A stretch of 64,000 bases of DNA from Akkermansia sp. (GTDB lineage: Bacteria > Verrucomicrobiota > Verrucomicrobiia > Verrucomicrobiales > Akkermansiaceae). A program made the translations under genes and the position numbers. Of the stretch, positions 9,102 through 17,362 are shown piece by piece. The notes beneath the pieces are model-generated. The model saw nothing but the letters and a program-made list of their open reading frames with translations, was not told where the DNA came from and did no database searches. The first letter of the stretch is position 1, and every line of letters begins with the position of its first letter. The DNA lies in the NCBI GenBank assembly GCA_022787425.1, contig JALFWB010000031.1, positions 1 through 64,000 on the forward strand, written 5' to 3'.

Positions 9102-10046
9102 ATGATCATAAAACACCTAACCATAGCTCTGTTGGCCCTGATGACCTGTGCCCCGCTCACGGAGGCCGCACCTCCCAAGATCCGCACGGTCTACAAAAAT
9201 GCCTGCCGAGGCGATGCCGAGTCCATGCGCATGATGGGCTGCTACTTCGACGAAGGAATCGGAGTTCGGAAGAACAAGCGCGTTGCGCATAACTGGTGGC
9301 TGCGCGCTGCCAAGGCCGGGGACACCCGAGCTCTCATACTCATCGGCAAGGCGTATGCCCGAGGCGATGGGTACAACAAAAACCTGCAGAAGGCTGCCGA
9401 ATACTTTCTTCTGGCGGATCAGAGGGGAGACGACTCTGCCGCCAAGAACATCAAAAAACTTCCCATTCGTTTTGCACAGAACTACTGGGATTGCAAGATC
9501 AACAATGATAAAGATGCGGCCGCTGCACTGTACGTGGCTAAATGCTTCGAGCGCGGGACTAACGGCAATCCTCAAGACTCCGAAAAAGCCGCCAAGTACT
9601 ACAACATTACGATGGCAATTCGCATGGCCACCGGCGTCACGGGAGAGTCAGTCCTGCGGGGCATTCCGGAGGAGTACCACACCGATTATATCTGCCTCTC
9701 TGCCCTGAAGGGGAACAGTGCTGCTGCAATGAAGGCAGCCGAGCACTTTGACAAACTCAATCAGCAGCAGAAGGCAGGCCTCTATTACAGCATTGCTGCT
9801 GACGATGGTGTATTTGCGGCCAAGGAATGGCTCAAGAACAGCGGTTCCGGCTCACTTTCAGCAAGTGAACTTACCTCCCGCAAACGCGATGAGCTCAGGG
9901 AGGTGCAATCCCGCCTGGCCTGGAATCCCGGTAGGGTAACCCGGGAGCGCTACGAATTCGACATCGATGAGCCGGATGATGATGATGAAGGCTACGGTAG
10001 AGGAGGGTATGATGACGATGATGATGATGATTACGATGAGTATTAA
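9102..10046 (+). CDS. Secreted Sel1-repeat protein with acidic tail
   Basis: Protein of 314 residues. A signal peptide (charged start, then LTIALLALMTCAPLTEA) with probable cleavage after TEA predicts periplasmic or surface location. Sel1-like repeats follow: segments such as YFDEGIGVRKNKRVAHNWWLRAA and YARGDGYNKNLQKAAEYF show the helical-pair pattern used for protein-protein scaffolds. The last 25 residues are almost entirely Asp/Glu/Gly/Tyr. The start at 9102 is chosen because it places the signal peptide at the N terminus; an upstream in-frame ATG at 9045 lies inside the preceding gene. It is the last gene of the GTPase cluster and is followed by a terminator. A role as periplasmic partner of the coiled-coil proteins is inferred from position. 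Confidence 0.75.
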   Translation: MIIKHLTIALLALMTCAPLTEAAPPKIRTVYKNACRGDAESMRMMGCYFDEGIGVRKNKRVAHNWWLRAAKAGDTRALILIGKAYARGDGYNKNLQKAAEYFLLADQRGDDSAAKNIKKLPIRFAQNYWDCKINNDKDAAAALYVAKCFERGTNGNPQDSEKAAKYYNITMAIRMATGVTGESVLRGIPEEYHTDYICLSALKGNSAAAMKAAEHFDKLNQQQKAGLYYSIAADDGVFAAKEWLKNSGSGSLSASELTSRKRDELREVQSRLAWNPGRVTRERYEFDIDEPDDDDEGYGRGGYDDDDDDDYDEY

Positions 10047-10082
10047 GCCGCCCATCCATACCATCATGTAACCCTACCTCCC

Positions 10083-10121
10083 CCTCCCCGGTGTACTAAA
10101 AGCACCGGGGAGGTCAATTTT
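10083..10121 (+). terminator. Terminator of the GTPase cluster
   Basis: Perfect 11-bp stem CCTCCCCGGTG (10083-10093) with CACCGGGGAGG (10103-10113), a 9-base loop, then TCAATTTT. It lies between convergent genes and may also act on the minus strand. Confidence 0.7.
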
Positions 10122-11322
10122 CCCTACCAAAGCCTCGGCGGGCGAAGAGGTCGAGGGAGCGGTCGCGGGTGTGGGGGGTGAGCGGAGCGACGGGCGGGAT
10201 GGGGGCGGCGGTGCCGGCCTCCAAGGCATCGGAGTTCCAGGTACTGGTGCCGTCGGCGCACTCGATACCGAGGCGCAGGAAGGTGAGGAAGCGGGCCTCG
10301 TAATCGTCATCACCGCCCTCCAAGAGGGCGAGTTGCTCTAGCAGGGAAGCCATCCCTCTCGGCGCGAGTTTGGGGTTACCCGGCACGGTACCGGTCTCCG
10401 ACACCATGGCAGCCGAGCACCAGAACGCGAGGTACGCCAGCAGCCCCTCCGGCTCCTTACCGACAAGAGCCGCCGCCTCGGAAGCCAGGCGCCCGTTGTC
10501 ATCCGTAGGCATCACCAACCAACGGCGGGCAGCCTGCAACGCGGCATCCGTCTTCTCCTTGGAAGGCGGCTTGGGCAGGCCCTGCAACTTCAGCGGAAAA
10601 TACTTCCCCATCTCCTGCTGCACCATGGGCCCGATGGATGAAGTCTTCTTCTGAATCTCCGCAAAAATCGCGTCACCGCTCACCGCCTGCGCCTCCGGCG
10701 GCACGGGAACCGCCTTGCGCGGCAACATCGGCTCGATCGCCTTATCAAAATTCTTACGCGCCGTATCCCAGAACGCCGTTGCCTTCCGGTGCTGCTCCGG
10801 GGTAGGCACCGCCTGCCGCTCCTCCGGCGTGAGCATATCCCAAGCCGCCTTCATCACCTCCCGGAGCACCATATCCACGCACTTAGCCGGATTCATCCCG
10901 TCGGGAGCCGCCAGAGCCTTCTCTGCCTCCGCCGCCTGCTTTTCCTGGAGCTGCTTATTCGCCTGAATCATCTGCTCGATGGCCGAGGTATCGGAAATCT
11001 CCGCCACCTTCGCCTGCAAATCCGCCTTACGCTTCTCCTCGGGAGACATCCCATCGCGCTCCAAGGCCAGCCGACACTCCTCCTGCACCCCGTCATAGCA
11101 ACGCAGAGCCCACCAAACCAGCACGCGCGGGTTCATGAGGTAGCAGAGCAGCTCCACCGCGTCATGCGTACAACCATGCTGGCAGAGGATATTCATGAAC
11201 AGTTGCCCGCTGATACGCTCGTTCGGCAGCAGATGCTGCACCGCCTCCGGCACTGTATATCCCCTCTTGCCGGCCAGCTCCTCGACACTGTCCTTGGTCG
11301 TGAAGATAAGCGGCCTGTGCAT
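10114..11322 (-). CDS. T6SS-linked helical protein (DUF6931-like), unknown function
   Basis: Protein of 402 residues, predicted cytoplasmic and largely helical. A conserved-looking N-terminal part (PEAVQHLLPNERISGQLFMN, VELLCYLMNPRVLVWWALRC) is followed by a Glu/Lys/Gln coil and a C-terminal LAFWCSAAM segment. Similar proteins are encoded beside vgrG in other T6SS clusters; I think the family is DUF6931 but have not verified it. ATG at 11322 is chosen because AAGGAG lies 6 bases upstream, one of the few clear Shine-Dalgarno sites here. A longer frame beginning at 11343 or 11448 exists. It lies 28 bases after VgrG on the same strand, so it is probably a VgrG-associated adaptor, chaperone or structural accessory. 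Confidence 0.6.
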   Translation of the reverse strand: MHRPLIFTTKDSVEELAGKRGYTVPEAVQHLLPNERISGQLFMNILCQHGCTHDAVELLCYLMNPRVLVWWALRCYDGVQEECRLALERDGMSPEEKRKADLQAKVAEISDTSAIEQMIQANKQLQEKQAAEAEKALAAPDGMNPAKCVDMVLREVMKAAWDMLTPEERQAVPTPEQHRKATAFWDTARKNFDKAIEPMLPRKAVPVPPEAQAVSGDAIFAEIQKKTSSIGPMVQQEMGKYFPLKLQGLPKPPSKEKTDAALQAARRWLVMPTDDNGRLASEAAALVGKEPEGLLAYLAFWCSAAMVSETGTVPGNPKLAPRGMASLLEQLALLEGGDDDYEARFLTFLRLGIECADGTSTWNSDALEAGTAAPIPPVAPLTPHTRDRSLDLFARRGFGREN

Positions 11323-11350
11323 TTGTTCTCCTTGCCAACTCATGATGCGA

Positions 11351-14300
11351 TTAGGTGTGATTTTCGATACCTGCCACGGAAACGTTTTGTAGATTGGACG
11401 ACGACGTACTGACGTTTGACGACGACGAAGCGACCATGGATTGCTCACTGCTGACTTGGGAGTTGGAATTGCGGCTCACGGCATTGCTGCTATCCACCAC
11501 ACTATCCGACTGATTCTGCACCACCTGCTCACGCTCACTGACTCGCTGCGACGAATCGGCCACCGCCTCCTCCCTGTTATTGACAACCGCCTCATGCTCG
11601 CTGACCGCATGATTCTCCTCCTGCACCGCGACCTCATTGTGCCGTATCACCTCCACACTGCGCTGCAGCGTCTCGAAACGCATGCCGCAGCGGGTGGTAG
11701 AAAGCAACCGGGCCACCGACGGAGTGAAGATTCGAAGCGCCAGCTTGCCGAAAGCACCGCTGTTCTCCAGCGCGGCGCGGTAACCGGAAATGGGCGAGGT
11801 GTAGGTGTACTGCTCCCGCCCCTCCCTGTTAATGACATCCGAATAGAGATCCATGCTATCCGGGCAACAGACCAACATGCTGCCGCTCACCCGGAACGGC
11901 GCGGCAAAAGCCCCTCCCAAGGTGTGGCGACCATAGAGACACTGGGTGCATATATCCGATGTCAGCCCGAGCCCCACGTCCCACACATCGCTCACCCAAT
12001 CGGCTGCTTCCGAGCTGATGCCGCGGGCGGCCTCCGTCGTCAGAAGCCGGGTTGTGCACTCCGCGAACTTGGGGAGGTGACCGCCGCCGATAACGGTGAG
12101 GTAGGGCGAATTGAGCGTGGCGGAGAAATTGTTGAGACTAAGCCCCGTACCGAATGCGGTGGACAGATCGACCGACGCCAGACCATCCGCTGAGAACGAG
12201 ACCCCGGAAACACTGACCCCCGACTGCTCCAAGGTGATATTGTTGTGAGCTCGGGAGACGAAAGGCGTATCCGAACAAACAACATTCTCCTGCGACTCCT
12301 CCGGGTGATACTCCTCCGAGGCCCCCGGATTGCGAACGCTGCTGAACTGATTATCCAGCGAAATACCCGCCTCCGAAATCGTGATGGAATTGCGCCCCAC
12401 ACGCAGCGTGATACTCTCCGCCGCCGTGATATGGATAGCACCGCCCGCATTGACGAACTGCGACCCGGCCGACTGCTGCAGGAGCTCCTTCTCCGAATAG
12501 ATATTGACACCTTGGAAAGCCTCATGATCCTGCGTAAAGTCATCCATGAAGGCACTTGCATAGCGAGACGTGATGGAATGAGCAGCCCCGAGGACAGCCG
12601 TAGCCCCTCCGCTCGCCGCCGTAAAAGCCTGCGCCACGGCCATGAGTCCCTGCAAACTGGCCTTCCGGGAAAAGTCCGAGAGCTCCTTGGTGAGCAAATC
12701 CCGATCAACCCCGTTATCCCTACCGATCAGCTGGATTTGGCTGCAAGCGGGGGCATTTTTGTGAGAACGCAGGTCATAGACCGAGCAGGGGCGGGAGTAC
12801 TCCTCAGTATTCCCCACGGCAGCATCCGTGCCGTCCTCGCCGTACGAACGATTGCGAATGGTGATGGCAGCGGCATCGGAAACGACCTTATCCTCCTTAC
12901 CCTTGAGCGGGACGTTCGGCATGGCATTGGCCCCGCGGAAAAGCGAGGTCAGCACAATGGGCATGCTCAGGTCCCCTCGGTCCAGGCAGAGCAGCACGTT
13001 ACCCTTGCGCGGACGGGCGAGAATGCCGCTGCCCGCATCGGCAAAGGGAGAACCGAGCTCCACCCACATCTCGTTCGAGTAGGTGGTACTGTTCACGGAG
13101 ACCTCCCCGATTTCCCGCACCTTGCAGAGGTTGCGCGCGGAACCGTGGTAATTCTCCGTCCCCGTCACCTCCGCAATGAAGGTGCGGGGATGCGGCGGAG
13201 CGGGAGGAAGCTCGCGCAGGAGCTCCGACTCCGGGTCGGACGCGAGCTCCCGGGAATCGGCGACCTCCAGCGGCACAGGCAGCGCACCGAAAGCCTTGCA
13301 GCAGCTGCCGCTTACCTCGGCCTTCAACTGCCGGCGGTTGATGTCTACCCAGCGCACGGATACTGCCCGATAACTACGTTCATCTCCGTAACCGCAACCC
13401 GCTGCCCATTGCAGAAGACTACCGGGGTAGCACGGCGTGTCGGCCATCTCCCCCAAGCATGTGACCGCCGGGGCATGGGCAGCACAGAAAGGCACCGGTT
13501 TGCAGGCCGCATAGTCCTTCTCTGCAAGGTTATCCACCAAGCTCTCCCCGTACGGAACAAACAGGTTCACATCCCGCCCCGTGGCCGCTGAGGTGGGCTG
13601 CCCATAGCAACGGGTAGCAACGAGATCGGGTGTCGCTTCCCCTGACGGCATCCCGATGGTGCGGACTCGCTTGGGACAACGGCGGGAGCAGTGACGCAGC
13701 GACAAAGACTCCTTGGGGAGGACAGACGGCAGGTCGAGGCTCTCCGTCATGTCCAGGATCTGCATCACGCAGTGGTAACGCTTATTTTCCTGATTCTGAG
13801 TAGGCTTCTCCTCCGTGGTGAAGGTGAATCCGAGCCCCCAGGCACGCAACACACGCACCAAGAAATTGTAGTCACTTTCATCCTGTTGGCAGAGCTGCAG
13901 CACCCGCGGCATGCGAGCCTCTGCGGCACGGCTCACAGCAAAAGCCTGCCCCCATTTTTCATGCAGCACCTGCAGCAACTGAGCCGCCGCCGACTTCTCT
14001 GCCGTATCGACCAAACACATACGGTTGCGGCTGAAACAAGCGCGCACGATGGGCGGCTGCAGCCGCAGCACATACCAGTACAGCTCCGGTGCTTGGGAAC
14101 AGAGCGGATACTGCGTCGTGCAGGCCACGGAAGTCACCACACCGCAGCGGTGAACAAGAGGCTCCCCGCCCTTCAGGATACGCAGCTCCGCCTCCCCGCC
14201 GAGGGAGTCCTCCACCGCCTGCGTCTCCGTGCCATCCACCCCCAGCAGCAGGTCGTAGCGAAAAAGCGTAGAAAGAGCCTCCCGCCCCTCCAGCAGGATG

Positions 14301-14380
14301 ATGCGCTGCGCATTGGCGGCGGAGGGAAACTGCTTTTCCCCCAAGTTGAGCGTGTAAACTGTGTTGTTGAGCGGCTCCAT
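11351..14380 (-). CDS. vgrG: VgrG spike protein (TssI) of the T6SS
   Basis: Trimeric tip protein of the T6SS needle, 1009 residues from this start. The N-terminal part has the gp27-like domain (EALSTLFRYDLLL near the start, then QDESDYNFLVRVLRAWGLGFTF). It is followed by a gp5-like OB fold (ILARPRKGNVLLCLDRGD) and gp5-type beta-helix repeats (GGAIHITAAESITLRVG). The C terminus ends in about ten heptad repeats rich in Ser, Asn, Gln and Glu with Val at one position per heptad, and has no recognised effector domain. ATG at 14380 gives the canonical N terminus; 14524 and 14641 are in-frame alternatives, and the latter would overlap the tssB promoter. It is divergent from tssB and upstream of the helical accessory gene. 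Confidence 0.88.
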   Translation of the reverse strand: MEPLNNTVYTLNLGEKQFPSAANAQRIILLEGREALSTLFRYDLLLGVDGTETQAVEDSLGGEAELRILKGGEPLVHRCGVVTSVACTTQYPLCSQAPELYWYVLRLQPPIVRACFSRNRMCLVDTAEKSAAAQLLQVLHEKWGQAFAVSRAAEARMPRVLQLCQQDESDYNFLVRVLRAWGLGFTFTTEEKPTQNQENKRYHCVMQILDMTESLDLPSVLPKESLSLRHCSRRCPKRVRTIGMPSGEATPDLVATRCYGQPTSAATGRDVNLFVPYGESLVDNLAEKDYAACKPVPFCAAHAPAVTCLGEMADTPCYPGSLLQWAAGCGYGDERSYRAVSVRWVDINRRQLKAEVSGSCCKAFGALPVPLEVADSRELASDPESELLRELPPAPPHPRTFIAEVTGTENYHGSARNLCKVREIGEVSVNSTTYSNEMWVELGSPFADAGSGILARPRKGNVLLCLDRGDLSMPIVLTSLFRGANAMPNVPLKGKEDKVVSDAAAITIRNRSYGEDGTDAAVGNTEEYSRPCSVYDLRSHKNAPACSQIQLIGRDNGVDRDLLTKELSDFSRKASLQGLMAVAQAFTAASGGATAVLGAAHSITSRYASAFMDDFTQDHEAFQGVNIYSEKELLQQSAGSQFVNAGGAIHITAAESITLRVGRNSITISEAGISLDNQFSSVRNPGASEEYHPEESQENVVCSDTPFVSRAHNNITLEQSGVSVSGVSFSADGLASVDLSTAFGTGLSLNNFSATLNSPYLTVIGGGHLPKFAECTTRLLTTEAARGISSEAADWVSDVWDVGLGLTSDICTQCLYGRHTLGGAFAAPFRVSGSMLVCCPDSMDLYSDVINREGREQYTYTSPISGYRAALENSGAFGKLALRIFTPSVARLLSTTRCGMRFETLQRSVEVIRHNEVAVQEENHAVSEHEAVVNNREEAVADSSQRVSEREQVVQNQSDSVVDSSNAVSRNSNSQVSSEQSMVASSSSNVSTSSSNLQNVSVAGIENHT
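11354..11608 (-). repeat. Heptad repeats at the VgrG C terminus
   Basis: The last 85 residues of VgrG split into 7-residue units such as AVSEHEA, VVNNREE, AVADSSQ, RVSEREQ, VVQNQSD and AVSRNSN, decaying into Ser-rich units. Val recurs with period 7. A trimeric fibre or coiled coil is the simplest reading. Confidence 0.65.
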
Positions 14381-14441
14381 GGCGTGCTGTGCTTTCTGCG
14401 TACGACACTGAACAGTGCCCCCGCGTTCAAACGTCCCCTCC

Positions 14442-14470
14442 ACGCTAGCACGGAGCCCGCCGATTGTCAA
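14442..14470 (-). promoter_or_regulatory. Possible vgrG promoter
   Basis: On the minus strand TTGACA (14470-14465), 17 bases, TAGCGT with an upstream TG (extended -10). The predicted start of transcription is near 14435, 55 bases before the ATG at 14380. The -10 match is weak. Confidence 0.35.
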
Positions 14471-14540
14471 GCCGTAATCGCTGATACCCGCCGTCCGGGT
14501 GATTTTTTGTGTTTTTTTCGTCATTTTCGGAACATCTTGC

Positions 14541-14569
14541 TTGACACCGGGCTTAAAATCAGGTATTCT
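14541..14569 (+). promoter_or_regulatory. Promoter of the tssBC operon
   Basis: TTGACA (14541-14546), 17-base spacer, TATTCT (14564-14569). Transcription should start near 14576, giving a 55-base leader before tssB. Confidence 0.7.
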
Positions 14570-14581
14570 TAGCCAACGACA

Positions 14582-14599
14582 AGGCGCAGGGCTGCGCCT
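14582..14599 (+). other. Leader hairpin upstream of tssB
   Basis: Perfect 7-bp stem AGGCGCA/TGCGCCT with a 4-base loop, lying 7 bases into the predicted tssB transcript. It may stabilise the 5' end or regulate translation. It has no T-run and is not a terminator. Confidence 0.5.
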
Positions 14600-14630
14600 G
14601 TATTTCACAGTACCAACCAAAGACAGGTTT

Positions 14631-15152
14631 ATGGCCGGCAACAGTCAGAAATTTATATCAAGGAATCGGGCTCCCCGCGTGCAGATTGAGTACGATGTGG
14701 AGCTGTACGGAGCAGAGAAGAAAGTTGACCTTCCCTTCGTGATGGGCGTGATGTCCGACCTTTCGGGCAAATCGAATGCGGAATTGCCGCCGGTAGCGCA
14801 GCGCGGCTATGCAGAGATTGACGCCGACAACTTCAACGACCGCATGAAGAGCATGAAGCCGCGCGTAGCCTACAGCGTGCCGAACGTGCTGACGGGCGAG
14901 GGCAACATCGGCGTGGACGTTACCTTCAACTCCATGGAAGACTTCAACCCGGACGCCGTGGCCGCCAAGATTCCCGGTGTAGCCGAGCTACTGGAGGCCC
15001 GCAAGCAACTGGCCACCTTGGTATCCTACATGGATGGCAAGGCCGGTGCGGAAGAGCTTATCGGCAAGGTGCTGAAGGACCCGACCCTCCTCAAGACCCT
15101 CTCTGCCCAAGCGGAGAAGGACGCTGCCAATCAACCCCAACAGGAGAACTAA
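14631..15152 (+). CDS. tssB: T6SS contractile sheath small subunit TssB (VipA/ImpB)
   Basis: Protein of 173 residues that pairs with TssC to build the contractile sheath around the Hcp tube. Family hallmarks are the N-terminal RAPRVQIEYDVELYGAEKKVDLPFVMGVMSDLSG, which forms the first beta strands, the FNDRMKSMKPRVAYSVPN segment, and a helical C terminus (LLEARKQLATLVSYMDGK) that contacts TssC. Length is usual for the family. ATG at 14631 gives the canonical start; upstream in-frame codons precede the predicted transcription start. tssC follows after 3 bases. Confidence 0.95.
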   Translation: MAGNSQKFISRNRAPRVQIEYDVELYGAEKKVDLPFVMGVMSDLSGKSNAELPPVAQRGYAEIDADNFNDRMKSMKPRVAYSVPNVLTGEGNIGVDVTFNSMEDFNPDAVAAKIPGVAELLEARKQLATLVSYMDGKAGAEELIGKVLKDPTLLKTLSAQAEKDAANQPQQEN

Positions 15153-15155
15153 GCC

Positions 15156-16643
15156 ATGCCCGAGCAACAAACCTCCGCAGCCGCCCAAGCGACCGAGACC
15201 ATCGAGCTGAGCGACTTTGACGCCCTGCTCAACAAGGAATTCCGCCCCAAGACCGAGGAAGCCAAGACGGCGGTACAGCAGGCCGTGGGCACCTTGGCCC
15301 AGCAGGCCCTCGGCAAGGCCAACCTCATCTCGGATGACGTCATCTCCTCCGTGCAGGCCATGATTGCCGAGCTGGACAAGAAGCTCAGCCAGCAGATGAA
15401 CCTCGTGCTGCACCACAAGGACTTCCAGAAGCTGGAGAGTGCTTGGCGCGGGCTGGATTATCTGGTGCGCAACACAGAGACGGACAGCCACCTCAAGATC
15501 CGCGTGTTGAACATCAGCAAGGATGAGCTCGCCAAGACCCTCAAGAAGTTCAAGGGAGCAGCCTGGGACCAGAGCCCCATCTTCAAGAAGATGTACGAGG
15601 ACGAGTTCGGCTCCCCCGGCGGCGAGCCTTTCGGTGCCTTGGTCGCGGACTACTACTTCAGCCACCTGCCCAAGGACGTGGAAATCCTCAAGGGCATGGC
15701 GCAGATCTGCGCCGCCGCCCACTGCCCGATGATCTCCGCTGCCGACCCGGCCGTGATGAACATGGACAGCTGGCAGGAGCTCTCCAACCCGCGCGACATC
15801 ACCAAGATCTTCCAGAGCCCGGAATACGCCGCGTGGAAGAGCTTCCGCCAGTCCGATGACAGCCGCTACGTGGCCCTCACCATGCCGCGCGTGCTCAGCC
15901 GCCTGCCCTACGGTGCCAAGACCACCCCGGTGGAGGGCTTCGCCTTTGAGGAGGAGACGGGTGCAGGCGACAACAGTGCCTACAACTGGATGAACGCCGC
16001 CTACGCCATGGGCGCCAACATCAACCGTGCCTTTAAGACCTACGGCTGGTGCGCCTGCATCCGCGGCGTGGAGTCCGGCGGCGTGGTGGAGTCCCTGCCC
16101 TGCCACACCTTCCCCTCCGATGACGGCGGCGTGGCCATGAAGTGCCCCACGGAGATCGCCATCACGGACCGCCGCGAGGCCGAGCTCTCGCAGAACGGCT
16201 TCCTGCCCCTCTGCTACTGGAAGAATACGGACTACGCCGTCTTCCTGGGCGGCCAGACCCTCAACGAGCCGACGGTGTATGATGACCCGGATGCCACGGC
16301 CAACGCGCGCCTCTCCGCCCGCCTGCCGTACATCTTCGCTACCAGCCGCTTCTCGCATTACCTCAAGAGCATTGTGCGCGACAAGGTGGGTTCCTTCAAG
16401 AGCCGGGACGACATGCAGAAGTGGCTCTCCAACTGGATTGCCAAGTACGTCTCCGCCGACCCGAACGCCTCCGAGGAGGTGAAGGCGCGCTATCCGCTGG
16501 CCGCCGCCGATGTGGTGGTGGAGGACGTGGCGGGCAACCCCGGATACTACTCCGCGAAGTTCTATCTGCGCCCGCATTACCAGCTGGAGGGGCTCACCGC
16601 TTCCATGCGTTTGGTCACCAAACTTCCGAGTGAGAAGAAGTAA
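15156..16643 (+). CDS. tssC: T6SS contractile sheath large subunit TssC (VipB/ImpC)
   Basis: Protein of 495 residues, the larger sheath protein. It shows the family core: LESAWRGLDYLV, KIRVLNISKDEL, FGALVADYYFSH, and near the C terminus VEDVAGNPGYYSAKFYLRPHYQLEGL followed by LVTKLP, the region that forms sheath strands and is recognised by ClpV in relatives. Length is typical. AGGAG lies 9 bases before the ATG. It is separated from tssB by 3 bases, and the pair is certainly cotranscribed. Confidence 0.96.
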   Translation: MPEQQTSAAAQATETIELSDFDALLNKEFRPKTEEAKTAVQQAVGTLAQQALGKANLISDDVISSVQAMIAELDKKLSQQMNLVLHHKDFQKLESAWRGLDYLVRNTETDSHLKIRVLNISKDELAKTLKKFKGAAWDQSPIFKKMYEDEFGSPGGEPFGALVADYYFSHLPKDVEILKGMAQICAAAHCPMISAADPAVMNMDSWQELSNPRDITKIFQSPEYAAWKSFRQSDDSRYVALTMPRVLSRLPYGAKTTPVEGFAFEEETGAGDNSAYNWMNAAYAMGANINRAFKTYGWCACIRGVESGGVVESLPCHTFPSDDGGVAMKCPTEIAITDRREAELSQNGFLPLCYWKNTDYAVFLGGQTLNEPTVYDDPDATANARLSARLPYIFATSRFSHYLKSIVRDKVGSFKSRDDMQKWLSNWIAKYVSADPNASEEVKARYPLAAADVVVEDVAGNPGYYSAKFYLRPHYQLEGLTASMRLVTKLPSEKK

Positions 16644-16665
16644 AAAAGTTGCGAAAAAAATGAAC

Positions 16666-16729
16666 GAAGTTCCCGAAAGTCGTGTCCTACCCATTAGAAG
16701 CGAGTGACACCGAACAAGTAAGGAACTTC
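16666..16729. other. Nested inverted repeats between tssC and hcp
   Basis: Outer arms GAAGTTCC (16666-16673) and GGAACTTC (16722-16729) enclose inner arms GTGTC (16682-16686) and GACAC (16706-16710). A folded RNA at the 3' end of the tssBC transcript or a two-site operator just upstream of the hcp promoter could be formed. There is no T-run. Confidence 0.45.
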
Positions 16730-16734
16730 ACCGC

Positions 16735-16762
16735 TTGAAAGATTAACCATCCATCATATAAC
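16735..16762 (+). promoter_or_regulatory. hcp promoter, leaderless layout
   Basis: TTGAAA (16735-16740), 16-base spacer, TATAAC (16757-16762). With a standard 6-base discriminator the transcript begins at 16769, the A of the hcp ATG. Confidence 0.65.
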
Positions 16763-16768
16763 ATCGTT

Positions 16769-17299
16769 ATGGCATTCAACACATTCATCAAGATCGACGG
16801 CATCGAGGGACAGTCCACGGACGTGGCACACGCCAACTGGATCGACGTGGTGGCCTTCAGCCACGGCGCCTCCCAGGAGACCCAGTACGCCAACCAGACG
16901 AACGCTGCCGGCCGCGGCGTTCTGGAGCCGCTCACCTTCGTCCACCTGCTGGACAAGGCGACCCCGAACCTGCAGAAGGCCTGCCTGAGCGGCCAGAACA
17001 TCGCCACCATCAACGTGGAGGTCTGCGCCCAGATCGGCGGTGCCAAGCAGAAGCTCTACGAGGTGGAGCTGACCAACTGCCGCATCACGGAGGCCAAGGT
17101 GCAGACCGTGGACGGTCCGACCTGCAAGGACTCGCTGCTCTGCGGCGTGGGACGCGACGCCAACAGCCTGCGCCTGGTGGAGCAGGTGGGCATCGTGGCC
17201 GAGCAGGTGAAGTGGACCACCCACACCTTCAAGACCACCGGTGAGCTGGGCGGCGACGTGCAGGCCGGCTGGAACGTGGCGACCGACGCTGCCATCTGA
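16769..17299 (+). CDS. hcp: T6SS inner tube protein Hcp (TssD)
   Basis: Protein of 176 residues that stacks as hexamers to form the needle tube and is secreted. Family features are the N-terminal FIKIDGIEGQSTDVAHANWIDVVAFSHG, the FVHLLDKATPNLQKACLSGQ segment and the late YEVELTNCRITEAKVQT strand. Length is standard. It has its own predicted promoter upstream and a hairpin terminator just downstream, so it is set apart as a separately expressed unit inside the operon. No Shine-Dalgarno sequence precedes the ATG, in keeping with the predicted leaderless message. Confidence 0.96.
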   Translation: MAFNTFIKIDGIEGQSTDVAHANWIDVVAFSHGASQETQYANQTNAAGRGVLEPLTFVHLLDKATPNLQKACLSGQNIATINVEVCAQIGGAKQKLYEVELTNCRITEAKVQTVDGPTCKDSLLCGVGRDANSLRLVEQVGIVAEQVKWTTHTFKTTGELGGDVQAGWNVATDAAI

Positions 17300-17316
17300 G
17301 CATCCGAATAAACTTC

Positions 17317-17357
17317 CCGGTTGCCGCTCCCACCCGCGGGGCGTGCAACCGGTTTTT
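17317..17357 (+). terminator. Terminator between hcp and tagJ
   Basis: CCGGTTGC (17317-17324) pairs with GCAACCGG (17345-17352), followed directly by TTTTT (17353-17357). The run ends 5 bases before the tagJ ATG, so expression of tagJ and later genes needs read-through. Confidence 0.8.
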
Positions 17358-17362
17358 GATGT

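Noticed and set aside
14381-14641. Longer VgrG starting at 14524 or 14641
   Set aside because: The extra residues have no VgrG similarity and the 14641 start would span the tssB promoter; 14380 gives the standard N terminus. 14524 cannot be fully excluded.
14988-16694. A minus-strand open frame of 568 codons rich in Val, Gly and Leu
   Set aside because: It is the antisense of tssC and has no recognisable domain.
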